Assembly (NCBI RefSeq): GCF_001307035.1
Contig: NZ_LKIU01000005.1
Location: 1,735,030 to 1,799,029, forward strand
DNA: 64,000 nucleotides
Source: Arthrobacter sp. Edens01
GTDB lineage: Bacteria; Actinomycetota; Actinomycetes; Actinomycetales; Micrococcaceae
Direction of reading: 5' to 3'
In this document: positions 8,128 through 17,649 of the stretch, one piece after another
Position numbering within the stretch: the first letter of the stretch is position 1
Layout of the letters: every line of letters begins with the position of its first letter
Made by a program: the position numbers and the translations under genes
The notes under the pieces: model-generated
Seen by the model: only the letters and a program-made list of their open reading frames with translations
Told to the model about the DNA's origin: nothing
Database searches by the model: none

Positions 8128-8892
8128 ATGACTTCCCCCGGGGGCCCTGCGCCGTTTTCAAGCGCCGGCGAAGGCCCAAACGCATCGACCGGCGTCCTGC
8201 TCAGCCATGGGTTCACCGGATCCACCGTGAGCATGCTGGGCTGGGCCCGCTACCTGGCGGACGCCGGATATGCGGTGAGCCTGCCCCTGCTCCCGGGCCA
8301 CGGAACCACGTGGAAGGAACTTGCACGCACCCCGTGGCAGCGCTGGTACGAGGGTTATGAAGACGCTTACAGGGAGCTTTCGGGGCGCACTGAACGAGTT
8401 GTGGCCGCCGGTCTTTCGATGGGCGGGGCCCTGGCCCTGCGCCTCGCTGCCCTGCAGCCGGTTGCCGGGGTAGCCGTTGTAAACCCCGGCCTGACTGTGG
8501 CTGACCCGAGGGCACGCTACGCCCACCTGCTCAAGTACGTGATGCCCTCTGTTCCCGCAATCGGCAACAGCATCCGGATGCCGGGCCAGGACGAAGGCGC
8601 GTATTCACGGACACCGGTGGGTGCAGTGGCGGAGCTGCTGAAGCTGTTCAGGAACACGGCCGAGCTCCTGCCCCGGGTGAACGCCCCGGTTATCGCTTTC
8701 CGTTCCGCCGTTGACCCGGTGGTGCCCGAATCCAGCATGGACGTGCTCCGGGAGCGGATCGGAACCTCCGAACTGGAAGTCATCCCCTTGGCCAACAGCT
8801 ACCATGTGGCAACAATGGACCACGACGCACAGCTGATTTTTGACCGTTCCCACGAATTCATCCAGAGGGTGAGTGCAGGTGCCCCAGCATGA
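8128..8892 (+). CDS. Alpha/beta hydrolase, carboxylesterase / monoacylglycerol-lipase type
   Basis: A 254-residue cytoplasmic serine hydrolase resembling the Est30/carboxylesterase group. It has the oxyanion HGF (27-29, in LLSHGFTGS), the nucleophile elbow GLSMGG (Ser97), the acid residue in SAVDPVVP (about 190-197) and the catalytic His in NSYHVATMDHD near the C-terminus. No signal peptide is seen. Its stop overlaps the next start (ATGA at 8889-8892), so the pair is translationally coupled. In M. tuberculosis the plsC region also contains hydrolases. Natural substrates are probably small esters or acylglycerols, inferred from family only. Confidence 0.88.
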   Translation: MTSPGGPAPFSSAGEGPNASTGVLLSHGFTGSTVSMLGWARYLADAGYAVSLPLLPGHGTTWKELARTPWQRWYEGYEDAYRELSGRTERVVAAGLSMGGALALRLAALQPVAGVAVVNPGLTVADPRARYAHLLKYVMPSVPAIGNSIRMPGQDEGAYSRTPVGAVAELLKLFRNTAELLPRVNAPVIAFRSAVDPVVPESSMDVLRERIGTSELEVIPLANSYHVATMDHDAQLIFDRSHEFIQRVSAGAPA

Positions 8893-9428
8893 GTGACCGC
8901 GAACCGGAGCGCAACGAATCCACCGATGAAGCCACCTGGCTGGACCTGGTGGCGCGGCTGCAGGAGACCCCGGACACTGATCCCCGGCAGCATCCGCCGG
9001 CCCCGGACCAGCCGGGGAAACAGGCAGAGGCTCCACGGACGGCGCCGGACACGGGCACGCCTCCTGCCGCCGAGCCGCGCACTCCCGCCGAACGCACCCG
9101 TGCCATCTTCGAGAACCAGCCCCTGCACCGCGGCCGCCAGCAGCCGGCATCCGGCCCACGGGACTACATACCCGAGGAAGACGAGACCGACGGAACGTTT
9201 ATCCCGGAGGAACCGCCGCCGCTGGGCAGCGGTGAGCCGCTGGTGATCCTCGCCTGGCTGGGTGCCGCAGGCGGGCCGCTGCTGCTGCTGCTCTTCGCCA
9301 TGTTCTGGCGCGGTGCGCCCATGCCGGTGGTCCTTGGCATCGTCGCCGTGTTCGTGACGTGCGCCGGCTACCTTTTATTCCGGCTTCCTCAGTCCAGGGA
9401 TGCGGACGACGACGGAGCTGCGGTCTAG
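8889..9428 (+). CDS. Small membrane protein with charged N-terminal region
   Basis: A 179-residue protein I cannot assign to a named family. The first 110 residues are hydrophilic, with many Pro, Glu and Arg and an acidic patch (YIPEEDETDGTFIPEEPPP), and should be disordered and cytoplasmic. Two hydrophobic helices follow at about 119-141 and 147-165, ending in a short acidic tail. It overlaps the upstream esterase by 4 bp and so is made from the same message. Proteins of this shape (long acidic N-terminus, two C-terminal helices) are common beside plsC/fadD15 in Arthrobacter-type genomes; the role is unknown. Confidence 0.75.
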   Translation: MSDREPERNESTDEATWLDLVARLQETPDTDPRQHPPAPDQPGKQAEAPRTAPDTGTPPAAEPRTPAERTRAIFENQPLHRGRQQPASGPRDYIPEEDETDGTFIPEEPPPLGSGEPLVILAWLGAAGGPLLLLLFAMFWRGAPMPVVLGIVAVFVTCAGYLLFRLPQSRDADDDGAAV

Positions 9429-9441
9429 CCGCAGCGGGACC

Positions 9442-10512
9442 CTAGCGCCGGGCAGCGACCCGGGAAAGATCCGCGGCGCCGATCAGCCCGGCTTCCGGTC
9501 CAAGCGCAGCTTTCTCAATCCGCGCCTCGGGACGGAAACCCCGTCCGGTGAGGTTTCGGGCGTACGCACGCCTTGCGGGTTCAAGCAGCAGCTCCCCGGC
9601 GTCGCTGAGGCCGCCGCCCACCACGAACATGCCCGGGTCGAGCGCCGCAGCAAGGTTCGCCAGGCCCAGCCCCAGCCATTCCCCTACTTCGCCTACCAGT
9701 TCGACGGCGGTGCGGTCCCCTTCGAGGGCGAGGCGGGTGACCACTGCACCGGTAATGTCCGGGATCCTGCCGTCCACGCTGCGCAGAAGTTCCTGTGCCA
9801 CGGGAGAATTGGCGGCTGCGAGTTCACGTGCTTCACGTCCCAGCGCGTTACCCGAAGCGTATTGCTCCCAGCAGCCGCGGTTGCCGCATTCGCAGCGCTG
9901 TCCCTGCGGCATGATGATCTGGTGCCCAAACTCCCCGGCCACGCCGAAGCGGCCGCGCTCCAGCCGGCCGTCCATGATCATGGCGCCGCCTATTCCCGTT
10001 CCCAGGGTGATGCAGACGAGCCGGCTCTCTCCCCTGCCGGCGCCGAAGCGCCATTCCGCCCAGGCTGCGCCGTCGGCGTCGTTGGCCAGGTACACCCGGC
10101 GCCGCAGCAGCCGCTCAAGGTTCTCCTGGAGGGGTTCATTCCGCCAGGCGAGATGCGGGCTGAAGAGAACAGTGCTGCCGGTGAGGTCCATCCATCCCGC
10201 TGCGCCGATCCCTACGGACCACACGTGTTTATGCGCGGAGAGCTCGCGGACCAGTTCCACGATGACCTTTTCAACCTCGCGGGGGTCCTGCCCGGGGGTA
10301 GACCGCCGGAGGACTTCCAGCACCCGGCCGCTGGCATCCACCAGCCCGGCCGCCACCTTGGTTCCGCCAATGTCAATCCCGATGGCCAGCCCCCGGCGCC
10401 GCATGGGAGAAGCCAGCCGTGCGCTTCGCCGCGGCCGAAGCGGGTCGGCCGGACGGCGCGGCCAGCGGGCAGCAGGAGCGGGGGGAACAGGAGCTGGGTT
10501 CAGGGGAGGCAT
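9442..10512 (-). CDS. glk: ROK-family glucokinase
   Basis: ROK-fold sugar kinase, predicted to phosphorylate glucose with ATP. It has the phosphate-1 motif IDIGGTK, the LGTGIGG motif, and the ROK zinc site formed by the His of EFGHQII and the CECGNRGCWE cysteines. The family glucokinase segment EQYASGNALGREAREL is present. The frame is open 37 codons upstream of the domain, and three starts are possible: TTG 10515, ATG 10512 and ATG 10404. The last would give the usual length of about 320 residues, but none has a good ribosome site. The extra N-terminus is Pro/Arg-rich. The gene is divergent from the acyl-CoA ligase, with a 140-bp AT-richer promoter gap. Confidence 0.88.
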   Translation of the reverse strand: MPPLNPAPVPPAPAARWPRRPADPLRPRRSARLASPMRRRGLAIGIDIGGTKVAAGLVDASGRVLEVLRRSTPGQDPREVEKVIVELVRELSAHKHVWSVGIGAAGWMDLTGSTVLFSPHLAWRNEPLQENLERLLRRRVYLANDADGAAWAEWRFGAGRGESRLVCITLGTGIGGAMIMDGRLERGRFGVAGEFGHQIIMPQGQRCECGNRGCWEQYASGNALGREARELAAANSPVAQELLRSVDGRIPDITGAVVTRLALEGDRTAVELVGEVGEWLGLGLANLAAALDPGMFVVGGGLSDAGELLLEPARRAYARNLTGRGFRPEARIEKAALGPEAGLIGAADLSRVAARR

Positions 10513-10652
10513 CAAAGACCCATTCTAGGCAAAGGGCAACCCCCGCACACGCAAGCGTTATGGATTCGAAAGTTACCGGCCAGTATAAAATGTGATCTAG
10601 GTTATAGGCTAAGGGGCAACCCGCCGTCCAAACAGATATCAAAGGAGCTATC

Positions 10653-12461
10653 GTGCGCGAATACAGCGTTCCAGTCCTAGTGGAATCCTCACCGGAGACG
10701 AACACTACGGACCTGCTTCTGGAACAGGCAGCCAAGCCGTCCAATCCGGCGCTTTTCGCCGTGCGTTCGACGGGTGAGAACTGGACCAACATCAGTGCCA
10801 CGGAGTTCCTCGCCGATGTTTCCCGCATTGCCAAGGGCCTGATCGCCAGCGGAATCGGGCAGGGCGACCGCGTGGGAATCATGGCACGCACACGCTACGA
10901 GTGGACGCTGGTGGACTTTGCGATCTGGTTCGCAGGTGCAGTCTCCGTTCCCGTCTACGAAACCTCCTCCCCCGCACAGGTTGCCTGGATCCTTGGCGAT
11001 TCCGAGGCAGCCGGCATAATCGTCGAGGCAGCCCGGCATGAGAACGTGGTCCGCCAGGCAGGAGCCGACGCAGATCTCTCCTCAGTGAAGAACGTCTGGC
11101 AGATGGACGGCGGCGGGCTGGACCAGCTGCGCGAAGCCGGTGCATCCGTCACGGACGAGGAGCTGGAGTCACGCCGGTCAGCTGCGACCCTGGCAGACAC
11201 CGCCACCATCATCTACACCTCCGGCACAACGGGGAAGCCCAAGGGCTGCGAGCTCACCCACGGCAACTTCGTGAACCTTTCCCGCAACTCGACCGCTGCG
11301 CTGCCTGAAGTTGCCAAGGAGGGTGCCCAGACCATCATGTTCCTGCCCCTGGCACACGTCTTCGCGCGGTTCATCTCGGTGCTGGCTGTTGCGGCGGGTT
11401 CCACCGTGGCACACACCCCGGACGTCAAGAACCTGCTCCCTGACCTGCAGAGCTATAAGCCCACCTTCCTGCTGGTGGTCCCCCGAGTCTTCGAGAAGGT
11501 CTACAACTCCTCCATGCTGAAGGCCGAGGACGGCGGCAAGGGCAAGATCTTCCATGCCGGCGCCAAGACGGCCATCGAATGGTCCAAGGCCAATGAAGCG
11601 GGCAAGGTGCCGCTGGGCCTGAAGCTGCGCCATGCGCTGTTCGACAAGCTGCTCTACTCCAAGATCCGCACCGCCATGGGCGGCCGGGTACAGTACGCCA
11701 TCTCCGGCGGAGCCCCGCTCGGGGACCGCCTGGGACACTTCTTCCATGGCATCGGCGTTATGGTTCTGGAAGGCTACGGCCTGACCGAAACCACGGCCCC
11801 CATCAGCGTGAACACTCCCCAGCTGATCAAGATCGGCACAGTCGGTGCACCGCTGCCGGGAAACGCCGTCAAGATCGCCGACGACGGAGAAATCCTCACC
11901 AAGGGCATCAGCGTCATGAAGGGCTACTTCAAGCGCCCCGACCTCACGGAGGACAATTTCGCCGACGGCTGGTTCCGCACCGGAGATATTGGCCAGCTTG
12001 ATTCCGACGGCTTCCTGAAGATCACCGGCCGCAAGAAGGAAATCATCGTCACAGCCAGCGGCAAGAACGTCATCCCCGCCATGCTGGAAGATTCGATCCG
12101 GGCCGATGCGATTGTGTCCCAGTGCGTGGTGGTCGGCGACCAGCGCCCGTTCATCGCGGCACTGATCACCGTTGACGAGGAAGCACTGCCCGGCTGGCTG
12201 GAGCGGCACGGCATGCCGGCAACCACCACGGTTGCTGAAGCGGCGCAGTCCCAGCAGCTGCAGGACGAGCTCCAGGCCCTCGTTGACCGGGCCAACAAGG
12301 CAGTGTCCCAGGCCGAGCAGATCAAGGTGTTCCGCGTAGTCACCACTGACTTCACCGAGTCCAGCGGCCACCTCACGCCGTCGCTGAAGATCAAGCGGGC
12401 CCAGGTGCTCAAGGACTTCTCCGACGTGGTCGAGGAGATCTATTCCGGCCAGCGCGTCTAG
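10653..12461 (+). CDS. fadD15: Long-chain fatty acid-CoA ligase (FadD15 type)
   Basis: A 602-residue AMP-forming synthetase. It activates fatty acids to acyl-AMP and then acyl-CoA. The P-loop-like motif TIIYTSGTTGKPKG is at about 186-199, the EGYGLTET motif in mid-protein, the hinge in DGWFRTGD and the C-terminal KEIIVTASGKN lysine motif. The GTG start at 10653 has a clear AAGGAG seven bases upstream, and a distinct AT-richer promoter region lies in front. Position and similarity match Rv2187 (fadD15), downstream of the aroG/plsC locus in mycobacteria. The gene ends in a strong terminator and appears monocistronic. Chain-length preference is not visible. Confidence 0.92.
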   Translation: MREYSVPVLVESSPETNTTDLLLEQAAKPSNPALFAVRSTGENWTNISATEFLADVSRIAKGLIASGIGQGDRVGIMARTRYEWTLVDFAIWFAGAVSVPVYETSSPAQVAWILGDSEAAGIIVEAARHENVVRQAGADADLSSVKNVWQMDGGGLDQLREAGASVTDEELESRRSAATLADTATIIYTSGTTGKPKGCELTHGNFVNLSRNSTAALPEVAKEGAQTIMFLPLAHVFARFISVLAVAAGSTVAHTPDVKNLLPDLQSYKPTFLLVVPRVFEKVYNSSMLKAEDGGKGKIFHAGAKTAIEWSKANEAGKVPLGLKLRHALFDKLLYSKIRTAMGGRVQYAISGGAPLGDRLGHFFHGIGVMVLEGYGLTETTAPISVNTPQLIKIGTVGAPLPGNAVKIADDGEILTKGISVMKGYFKRPDLTEDNFADGWFRTGDIGQLDSDGFLKITGRKKEIIVTASGKNVIPAMLEDSIRADAIVSQCVVVGDQRPFIAALITVDEEALPGWLERHGMPATTTVAEAAQSQQLQDELQALVDRANKAVSQAEQIKVFRVVTTDFTESSGHLTPSLKIKRAQVLKDFSDVVEEIYSGQRV

Positions 12462-12487
12462 CCTGCGCGGCCGGCAACGGGCACACA

Positions 12488-12536
12488 AAAGAGGCGGGAG
12501 CCCCGGATTCGTTCCGGGGCTCCCGCCTCTTTTTGG
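12488..12536. terminator. Strong bidirectional rho-independent terminator
   Basis: A perfect 20-bp stem (12488-12507 with 12513-12532) encloses a 5-base loop. It starts with AAAA and ends with TTTTT, so it can work on both strands. It separates the convergent acyl-CoA ligase and mycothione reductase genes. Confidence 0.93.
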
Positions 12537-12545
12537 CTTACAGCG

Positions 12546-13973
12546 TCAGGGACGGAGCTCCGTGTCCTGGGGATCGGTGCCCAGCGAGAGCAGCGCGTTC
12601 TCCACTACTTCTGTCAGGGCCGGGTGGATCCAGTACTGGCCCCGCGCCATCGTGGCGGCGTCCAGCCCGAAAGCCATGGCCTGGATGAGCGGCTGGATCA
12701 GCATGGACGCCTCGTGGCCCATGATGTGGGCGCCCAGCAGCTTGCCGGTGGTGCGGTCAGCGAGCAGCTTCACGAATCCGGTGCTGTCCTCCATGGCCCA
12801 GCCATACGCCGTCGAGCCGTATTCCTGCACCGCCATGACCAGGTCCAGCCCGTTGGCCAGGGCGTAGTCGCGTGCCTGGGCTTCGGTGAGGCCAACGGAG
12901 GCAATCTGGGGGTGGCTGAATACGGCGGCGGGAACAAAGCGGTGGGAGGACGCCTGCAGGTCCTCGGGGTGGACGAGGTTGTGGGCCACGGTCCGGGCCT
13001 CAAGGTTTGCCACGTGCTTGAGCTGGTCGGCGCCGCTCACGTCTCCCAGTGCCCAGAGCCCGGGTACGGGTTTTCCGCCGCTAAGGACCCGCTGGTACTC
13101 GTCCACGGCGAGCCTGCCGTCCGGTTCAACGTCCAGGCCTGCCGCTGCAGGGTCCAGCCGGTCCGTGTTCGGAACCCTGCCGGTGGCCACCAGGACAAGG
13201 TCGACGTCGAGGTCCGTCCGGCCGTCCGGACCGTTCAGGACGGCGCGGACGGAACCGTCGGGGTTTTCCTGCAGGGACTCGGCCTGCGTGTGCAGGCGGA
13301 CGTCCCACTGAGCGGCAGCTGCTGCCGTGAAGCGTTCGGACACGGTTTCGTCCTGGGCGCGGAGCAGGGCGCCGGAGCGGACGGCCATGGTGACCCGGGA
13401 CCCAAAAGCGGAGAAAACAAACCCGAATTCGGCTGCAATGTAGCCGCCGCCCAGGATCAGCACACGGTCCGGCAGGTCATCCACGCGCATGACGGTATCC
13501 GAGGTGTGGACCTGCGGCAGGTCCATGCCCGGGATATCCGGCAGCACCGGGCGGGAACCTGCCGCAACCACTATCTGGTCAGCGGTGATTTCCTGGCCGG
13601 AGGCTGTCTCCAGGCGGTGGGGCGAAGTGAAACGGACGTATTCGCTGTAGAGCGTGACGTTTTCGAGTTCCTCTGCACGGTAGCGCCGCCCACCTTCTGA
13701 GATGGCGTCGATGCGGCCAAAGATCCGGTCGCGGATTTCACGCCAGCGGACCTTCTCCACGTGCTGGTCCACTCCCAGCCGCCCGGCCTCCTGTGCGGAG
13801 GCGGCAAGCTGGGCCGGGTAAACGAACATCTTGGTGGGAATACACCCGACGTTCAGGCAGGTGCCCCCGAAGGTTCCGCCGTCGATGACGGCGACCTTCC
13901 GGTTGTCCCAATCCGGGGTGATGAGGGAATTGCCGGAGCCCGAGCCGATGATGGCGAGATCGTAATGAGTCAC
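12546..13973 (-). CDS. mtr: Mycothione reductase
   Basis: A 475-residue FAD/NAD(P)H disulfide oxidoreductase that reduces mycothiol disulfide, keeping the actinobacterial thiol buffer reduced in the cytoplasm. The FAD motif IIGSGSGNS, the redox-active pair C39/C44 in GGTCLNVGCIPTKMF, the NADPH motif LILGGGYIAAEFGF, the second FAD motif GLWALGDV and the catalytic IHPALTE near the C-terminus are all visible. The GSGSGN and PTKMFVYPA variants are those of mycothione reductase rather than lipoamide dehydrogenase or mercuric reductase. Start GTG at 13973. Single gene, terminated by the hairpin at 12488-12536. Confidence 0.92.
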   Translation of the reverse strand: MTHYDLAIIGSGSGNSLITPDWDNRKVAVIDGGTFGGTCLNVGCIPTKMFVYPAQLAASAQEAGRLGVDQHVEKVRWREIRDRIFGRIDAISEGGRRYRAEELENVTLYSEYVRFTSPHRLETASGQEITADQIVVAAGSRPVLPDIPGMDLPQVHTSDTVMRVDDLPDRVLILGGGYIAAEFGFVFSAFGSRVTMAVRSGALLRAQDETVSERFTAAAAAQWDVRLHTQAESLQENPDGSVRAVLNGPDGRTDLDVDLVLVATGRVPNTDRLDPAAAGLDVEPDGRLAVDEYQRVLSGGKPVPGLWALGDVSGADQLKHVANLEARTVAHNLVHPEDLQASSHRFVPAAVFSHPQIASVGLTEAQARDYALANGLDLVMAVQEYGSTAYGWAMEDSTGFVKLLADRTTGKLLGAHIMGHEASMLIQPLIQAMAFGLDAATMARGQYWIHPALTEVVENALLSLGTDPQDTELRP

Positions 13974-14013
13974 GCTTCCAGTCTATCGGCGCAGGCTCCG
14001 GCACCCGGCTGAA

Positions 14014-17000
14014 TTATGCGCTGGGCTCTATGACCACCAGCAGGTCACCGCCGTCCACCTGCTGCACCCCGCTGACTGCGAGCCGCTTGACCTTGCCTGC
14101 AACGGGTGCGGTGATCGAGGCCTCCATCTTCATCGCCTCAATGGTGGCGACCGTTTCACCGGCTGCTACCTGGGCGCCTTCCTCGACCGTAAGGGTGACA
14201 GCTCCCGCGAACGGCGCGGCCACATGGCCCGGCTGGGCCGGATCTGCACGTTCGGCAACCTTCGCGTCCGTAGTGACACTGCGGTCCCGGACCATTACGG
14301 GACGCATCTGTCCGTTGAGGGTGGTCATCACCGTCCGCATGCCCTTTTCGTCGGGCTCGGAGACCGCCTCGAGCGTTGCGATGAGCCGGACGCCCTTTTC
14401 AAGTTCTACAACGTGTTCCACGCCGGGACGCAGGCCAAAGAGGTAGTCCCGGGTGTCCAGGACGGAGAGGTCGCCGTAAGCCTCCCGGGTGGTCGCGAAT
14501 TCACGGGCCGGCCCGGCGAAGAGCAGCCGGTTCAGGGTCTCGCGCCGCGTGGTGGAGTCTCCGGCCAGTCCCTGCTCGTCGATGTCGGTCAGCTCCACGT
14601 GGCGTGCCTTGGGCTTGCGGCCCTGCAGCGCCTTGGTGCGGAACGGTTCCGGCCAGCCTCCGGGCGGGTCGCCAAGCTCGCCGCTGAGGAACCCGATCAC
14701 TGAATCCGGGATGTCGTAGTTCTGCGGGTTCTCTTCAAAGTCCGACGGCGCCACGTTGCTGCCGACCAGCTGCAGCGCCAGGTCCCCGACCACTTTGGAG
14801 GACGGTGTGACCTTGACCAGGCGTCCCAGGATCCTGTCCGCGGCCGTGTACATGTCTTCAATGGCTTCGAAGCGTTCGCCAAGACCCAGGGCAATTGCCT
14901 GCTGGCGGAGGTTCGAGAGCTGGCCTCCGGGGATCTCATGCCGGTACACGCGTCCGGTGGGCCCGGCCAGCCCCGACTCGAAGGGGGCATAGACACGGCG
15001 GACGGCTTCCCAGTACGGTTCCAGCGAGCTGACGGCGGCCAGATCCAGGCCCGTGTCACGTTCGGTGTGTGCCAGTGCCGCTACGAGGGACGACGCCGAG
15101 GGCTGGCTGGTGGTGCCGGCCAGCGTCGCGCTGGCCACGTCCACGGCGTCGACCCCTGCTTCCGCGGCGGCGAGCAGCGTGGCAAGCTGGCCGCCGGCTG
15201 TGTCATGGGTGTGCAGGTGGACGGGCAGGTCGAAACGTTCCCTCAGTGCGGCAACCAGCTTGGCAGCAGCGGCCGGGCGGAGCAGTCCGGCCATGTCCTT
15301 GATAGCCAGGATGTGCGCCCCGGCATCGACAATTTTCTGTGCCAGGTCCAGGTAGTAGTCCAGCGTGTACAGCTTCTCCTGCGGATCGAGCATGTCTGCC
15401 GTGTAGCACAGCGCGACTTCGGCGACGGCCGTACCGGTCCGCCGGACCGCTTCGATAGCAGGAGCCATCTGGCTGACGTCGTTCAGCGCGTCGAAGATCC
15501 GGAAGATGTCAACGCCCGACGCCGCTGCTTCCTCGACGAAGGCGTCCGTGACCTCGGTCGGGTACGGCGTGTAGCCCACCGTGTTGCGGCCGCGGAGCAG
15601 CATCTGGATGCAGATATTCGGCAGTGCCTGGCGCAGGGCGTCCAGCCGCTCCCATGGATCCTCCCCGAGGAAGCGGAGTGCGACGTCGTAGGTGGCGCCG
15701 CCCCAGGCTTCAACGGACAGCAGCTCCGGGGTGAGGGCCGCGACGGCGGGGGCAGCTCCCACGAGGTCGCGGGTGCGGACACGGGTGGCCAGCAGGGACT
15801 GGTGAGCGTCGCGGAACGTGGTGTCCGTGACGGCCAGTGCCTGCTGGGCGCGCAGTTCTGCGGCAAACTTCTCCGGACCGAGTTCCAGGAGGCGCTGGCG
15901 GGATCCGGGCTTGGGGTCGGGAAGCTCAGTTGGCAGCTTCTCGCGGGGATCGATCTGGGCGGGCAGCTCACCGTTCGGCTTGTGGACGGTGACGTCGGCG
16001 AGCCAGTTCAGCAGCTTGGTTCCCCGGTCAGCGGGCCCGCGGGCATTGAGCAGCTCCGGCCGCTCTTCGATAAAGGAGGTGGCGACGTCGCCGGCAACGA
16101 AATCCGGGTCCTCCAGGACGGCCTGCAGGAAGGAGATGTTGCTGGAGACTCCGCGGATGCGGAACTCGGCCAGTGCCCGGCGGGCGCGGGCAACGGCTGC
16201 CGGGTAGTTGCGGCCGCGGCACGTGAGCTTGACCAGCATGGAGTCAAAGTGCGGACTGATGTCCGCACCGGCGTACACGGTCCCGCCGTCCAGCCGGACC
16301 CCGGCTCCGCCGGCAGACCGGTAGGCGCTGATCTTGCCGACATCGGGCCGGAAGCCGTTGGCCGGGTCTTCGGTGGTGATGCGGCACTGCAGGGCCGCGC
16401 CGCGGATCTGCAGGTCTTCCTGCACCAGGCCCAGGTCCGCGAGGTTCTCCCCCGCAGCAATGCGCATCTGGGACTGGACCAGATCCACGTCCGTGATTTC
16501 TTCGGTGACGGTGTGCTCAACCTGGATGCGCGGGTTCATTTCGATGAACACGTGCTGTCCGGCCCGTTCACCCACGGTGTCCACCAGGAACTCAACGGTT
16601 CCGGCATTGACGTACTTCAGTGACTTGGCGAAGGTGACGGCATCCCGGTAGAGGGCCTGGCGGATGTTCTCATCCAGGTTCGGTGCCGGGGCTATTTCGA
16701 TGACCTTCTGGTGCCTGCGCTGCAGGGAGCAGTCGCGCTCGAACAGGTGGATAACATTGCCCTCGTTGTCGGCCAGGATCTGCACCTCAATGTGCCGCGG
16801 CCGGAGCACGGCCTGCTCCAGGAACACCGTGGGGTCGCCGAAAGCGGAGTCAGCTTCGCGCATGGCGGCCTTCAGCGCTTCGGGCAGGTCGTGGGCTGTA
16901 TCTACCCGGCGCATGCCGCGGCCGCCGCCGCCGGCGACGGCCTTGACGAAGATGGGGAACCCGATCTCCTCCGCTTCTGCCAGGAGGGTTTCGGGGTCGG

Positions 17001-17415
17001 CGCTGGGAGCGGTCGAGCGCAGCACGGGGATTCCGGCTTCCCTGGCCGCGTTCAGTGCGTGGACCTTGTGCCCGGCCAGCTCCAGGATGTCAGCGTCCGG
17101 TCCGATGAAGGTGATCCCGGCGGCCTTCGCTGCCCTGGCCAGCTGTGGGTTCTCGGAGAGGAATCCGTAGCCCGGGTAGATCGCGTCGCAGCCGGCTTCC
17201 CTGGCCACGCGGATAATTTCCTCCACATCCAGATAAGCCCTCACGGGGTGGCCTTCGCTGCCGATCAGGTAAGCCTCGTCGGCCTTCTGCCGGTGGATGG
17301 AGTTGCGGTCCTCATGCGGGAAGACGGCGACTGTCTTGGCGCCAAGTTCATAGGCCGCACGGAAGGCTCGGATGGCAATTTCGCCGCGGTTGGCTACCAG
17401 GATCTTCGAGAACAT
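14014..17415 (-). CDS. pyc: Pyruvate carboxylase
   Basis: A 1133-residue single-chain biotin enzyme that makes oxaloacetate from pyruvate, bicarbonate and ATP (anaplerosis). Domain order is the standard one: biotin carboxylase (1-450, with VANRGEIAIRAFRAAYELG-type start and GGGGRGM ATP-grasp loop), carboxyltransferase TIM barrel (about 530-800, TDTTFRDAHQSLLATR), an allosteric/linker region, and a C-terminal biotin carrier domain with EAMKMEA (biotinyl Lys). Full length. ATG start; the upstream 234-bp gap to the divergent ParA-like gene holds its promoter. No regulatory element that I can name is seen there. Confidence 0.97.
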   Translation of the reverse strand: MFSKILVANRGEIAIRAFRAAYELGAKTVAVFPHEDRNSIHRQKADEAYLIGSEGHPVRAYLDVEEIIRVAREAGCDAIYPGYGFLSENPQLARAAKAAGITFIGPDADILELAGHKVHALNAAREAGIPVLRSTAPSADPETLLAEAEEIGFPIFVKAVAGGGGRGMRRVDTAHDLPEALKAAMREADSAFGDPTVFLEQAVLRPRHIEVQILADNEGNVIHLFERDCSLQRRHQKVIEIAPAPNLDENIRQALYRDAVTFAKSLKYVNAGTVEFLVDTVGERAGQHVFIEMNPRIQVEHTVTEEITDVDLVQSQMRIAAGENLADLGLVQEDLQIRGAALQCRITTEDPANGFRPDVGKISAYRSAGGAGVRLDGGTVYAGADISPHFDSMLVKLTCRGRNYPAAVARARRALAEFRIRGVSSNISFLQAVLEDPDFVAGDVATSFIEERPELLNARGPADRGTKLLNWLADVTVHKPNGELPAQIDPREKLPTELPDPKPGSRQRLLELGPEKFAAELRAQQALAVTDTTFRDAHQSLLATRVRTRDLVGAAPAVAALTPELLSVEAWGGATYDVALRFLGEDPWERLDALRQALPNICIQMLLRGRNTVGYTPYPTEVTDAFVEEAAASGVDIFRIFDALNDVSQMAPAIEAVRRTGTAVAEVALCYTADMLDPQEKLYTLDYYLDLAQKIVDAGAHILAIKDMAGLLRPAAAAKLVAALRERFDLPVHLHTHDTAGGQLATLLAAAEAGVDAVDVASATLAGTTSQPSASSLVAALAHTERDTGLDLAAVSSLEPYWEAVRRVYAPFESGLAGPTGRVYRHEIPGGQLSNLRQQAIALGLGERFEAIEDMYTAADRILGRLVKVTPSSKVVGDLALQLVGSNVAPSDFEENPQNYDIPDSVIGFLSGELGDPPGGWPEPFRTKALQGRKPKARHVELTDIDEQGLAGDSTTRRETLNRLLFAGPAREFATTREAYGDLSVLDTRDYLFGLRPGVEHVVELEKGVRLIATLEAVSEPDEKGMRTVMTTLNGQMRPVMVRDRSVTTDAKVAERADPAQPGHVAAPFAGAVTLTVEEGAQVAAGETVATIEAMKMEASITAPVAGKVKRLAVSGVQQVDGGDLLVVIEPSA

Positions 17416-17649
17416 TGCACTCCTGCATCATTGCGTTGGTTGGAGTCGGGCCGTCGGGCATCACCGTTCAGTCTCTGCACGGGTCCGGCCTACGGTAACC
17501 GGGTATGACACATCACACACGAACATAGTTCAATGCAGGGCCAGGATGTGCAAACCCGCGCCTAACGGGCCTGTCGGGTAGCGTCACATAGAATGATTAC
17601 GGTTCCCTGGCACGGACCCGGCGCCCGTGATCCCTCGACACGTTAGGTT

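Noticed and set aside
14938..16623. A 561-codon open frame on the plus strand opposite pyc
   Set aside because: It mirrors the codon pattern of pyruvate carboxylase, whose motifs are complete on the minus strand; high-GC genes commonly produce such long antisense frames. The same applies to 11178-12488 (opposite fadD15) and 56142-57719 (opposite pyrG).
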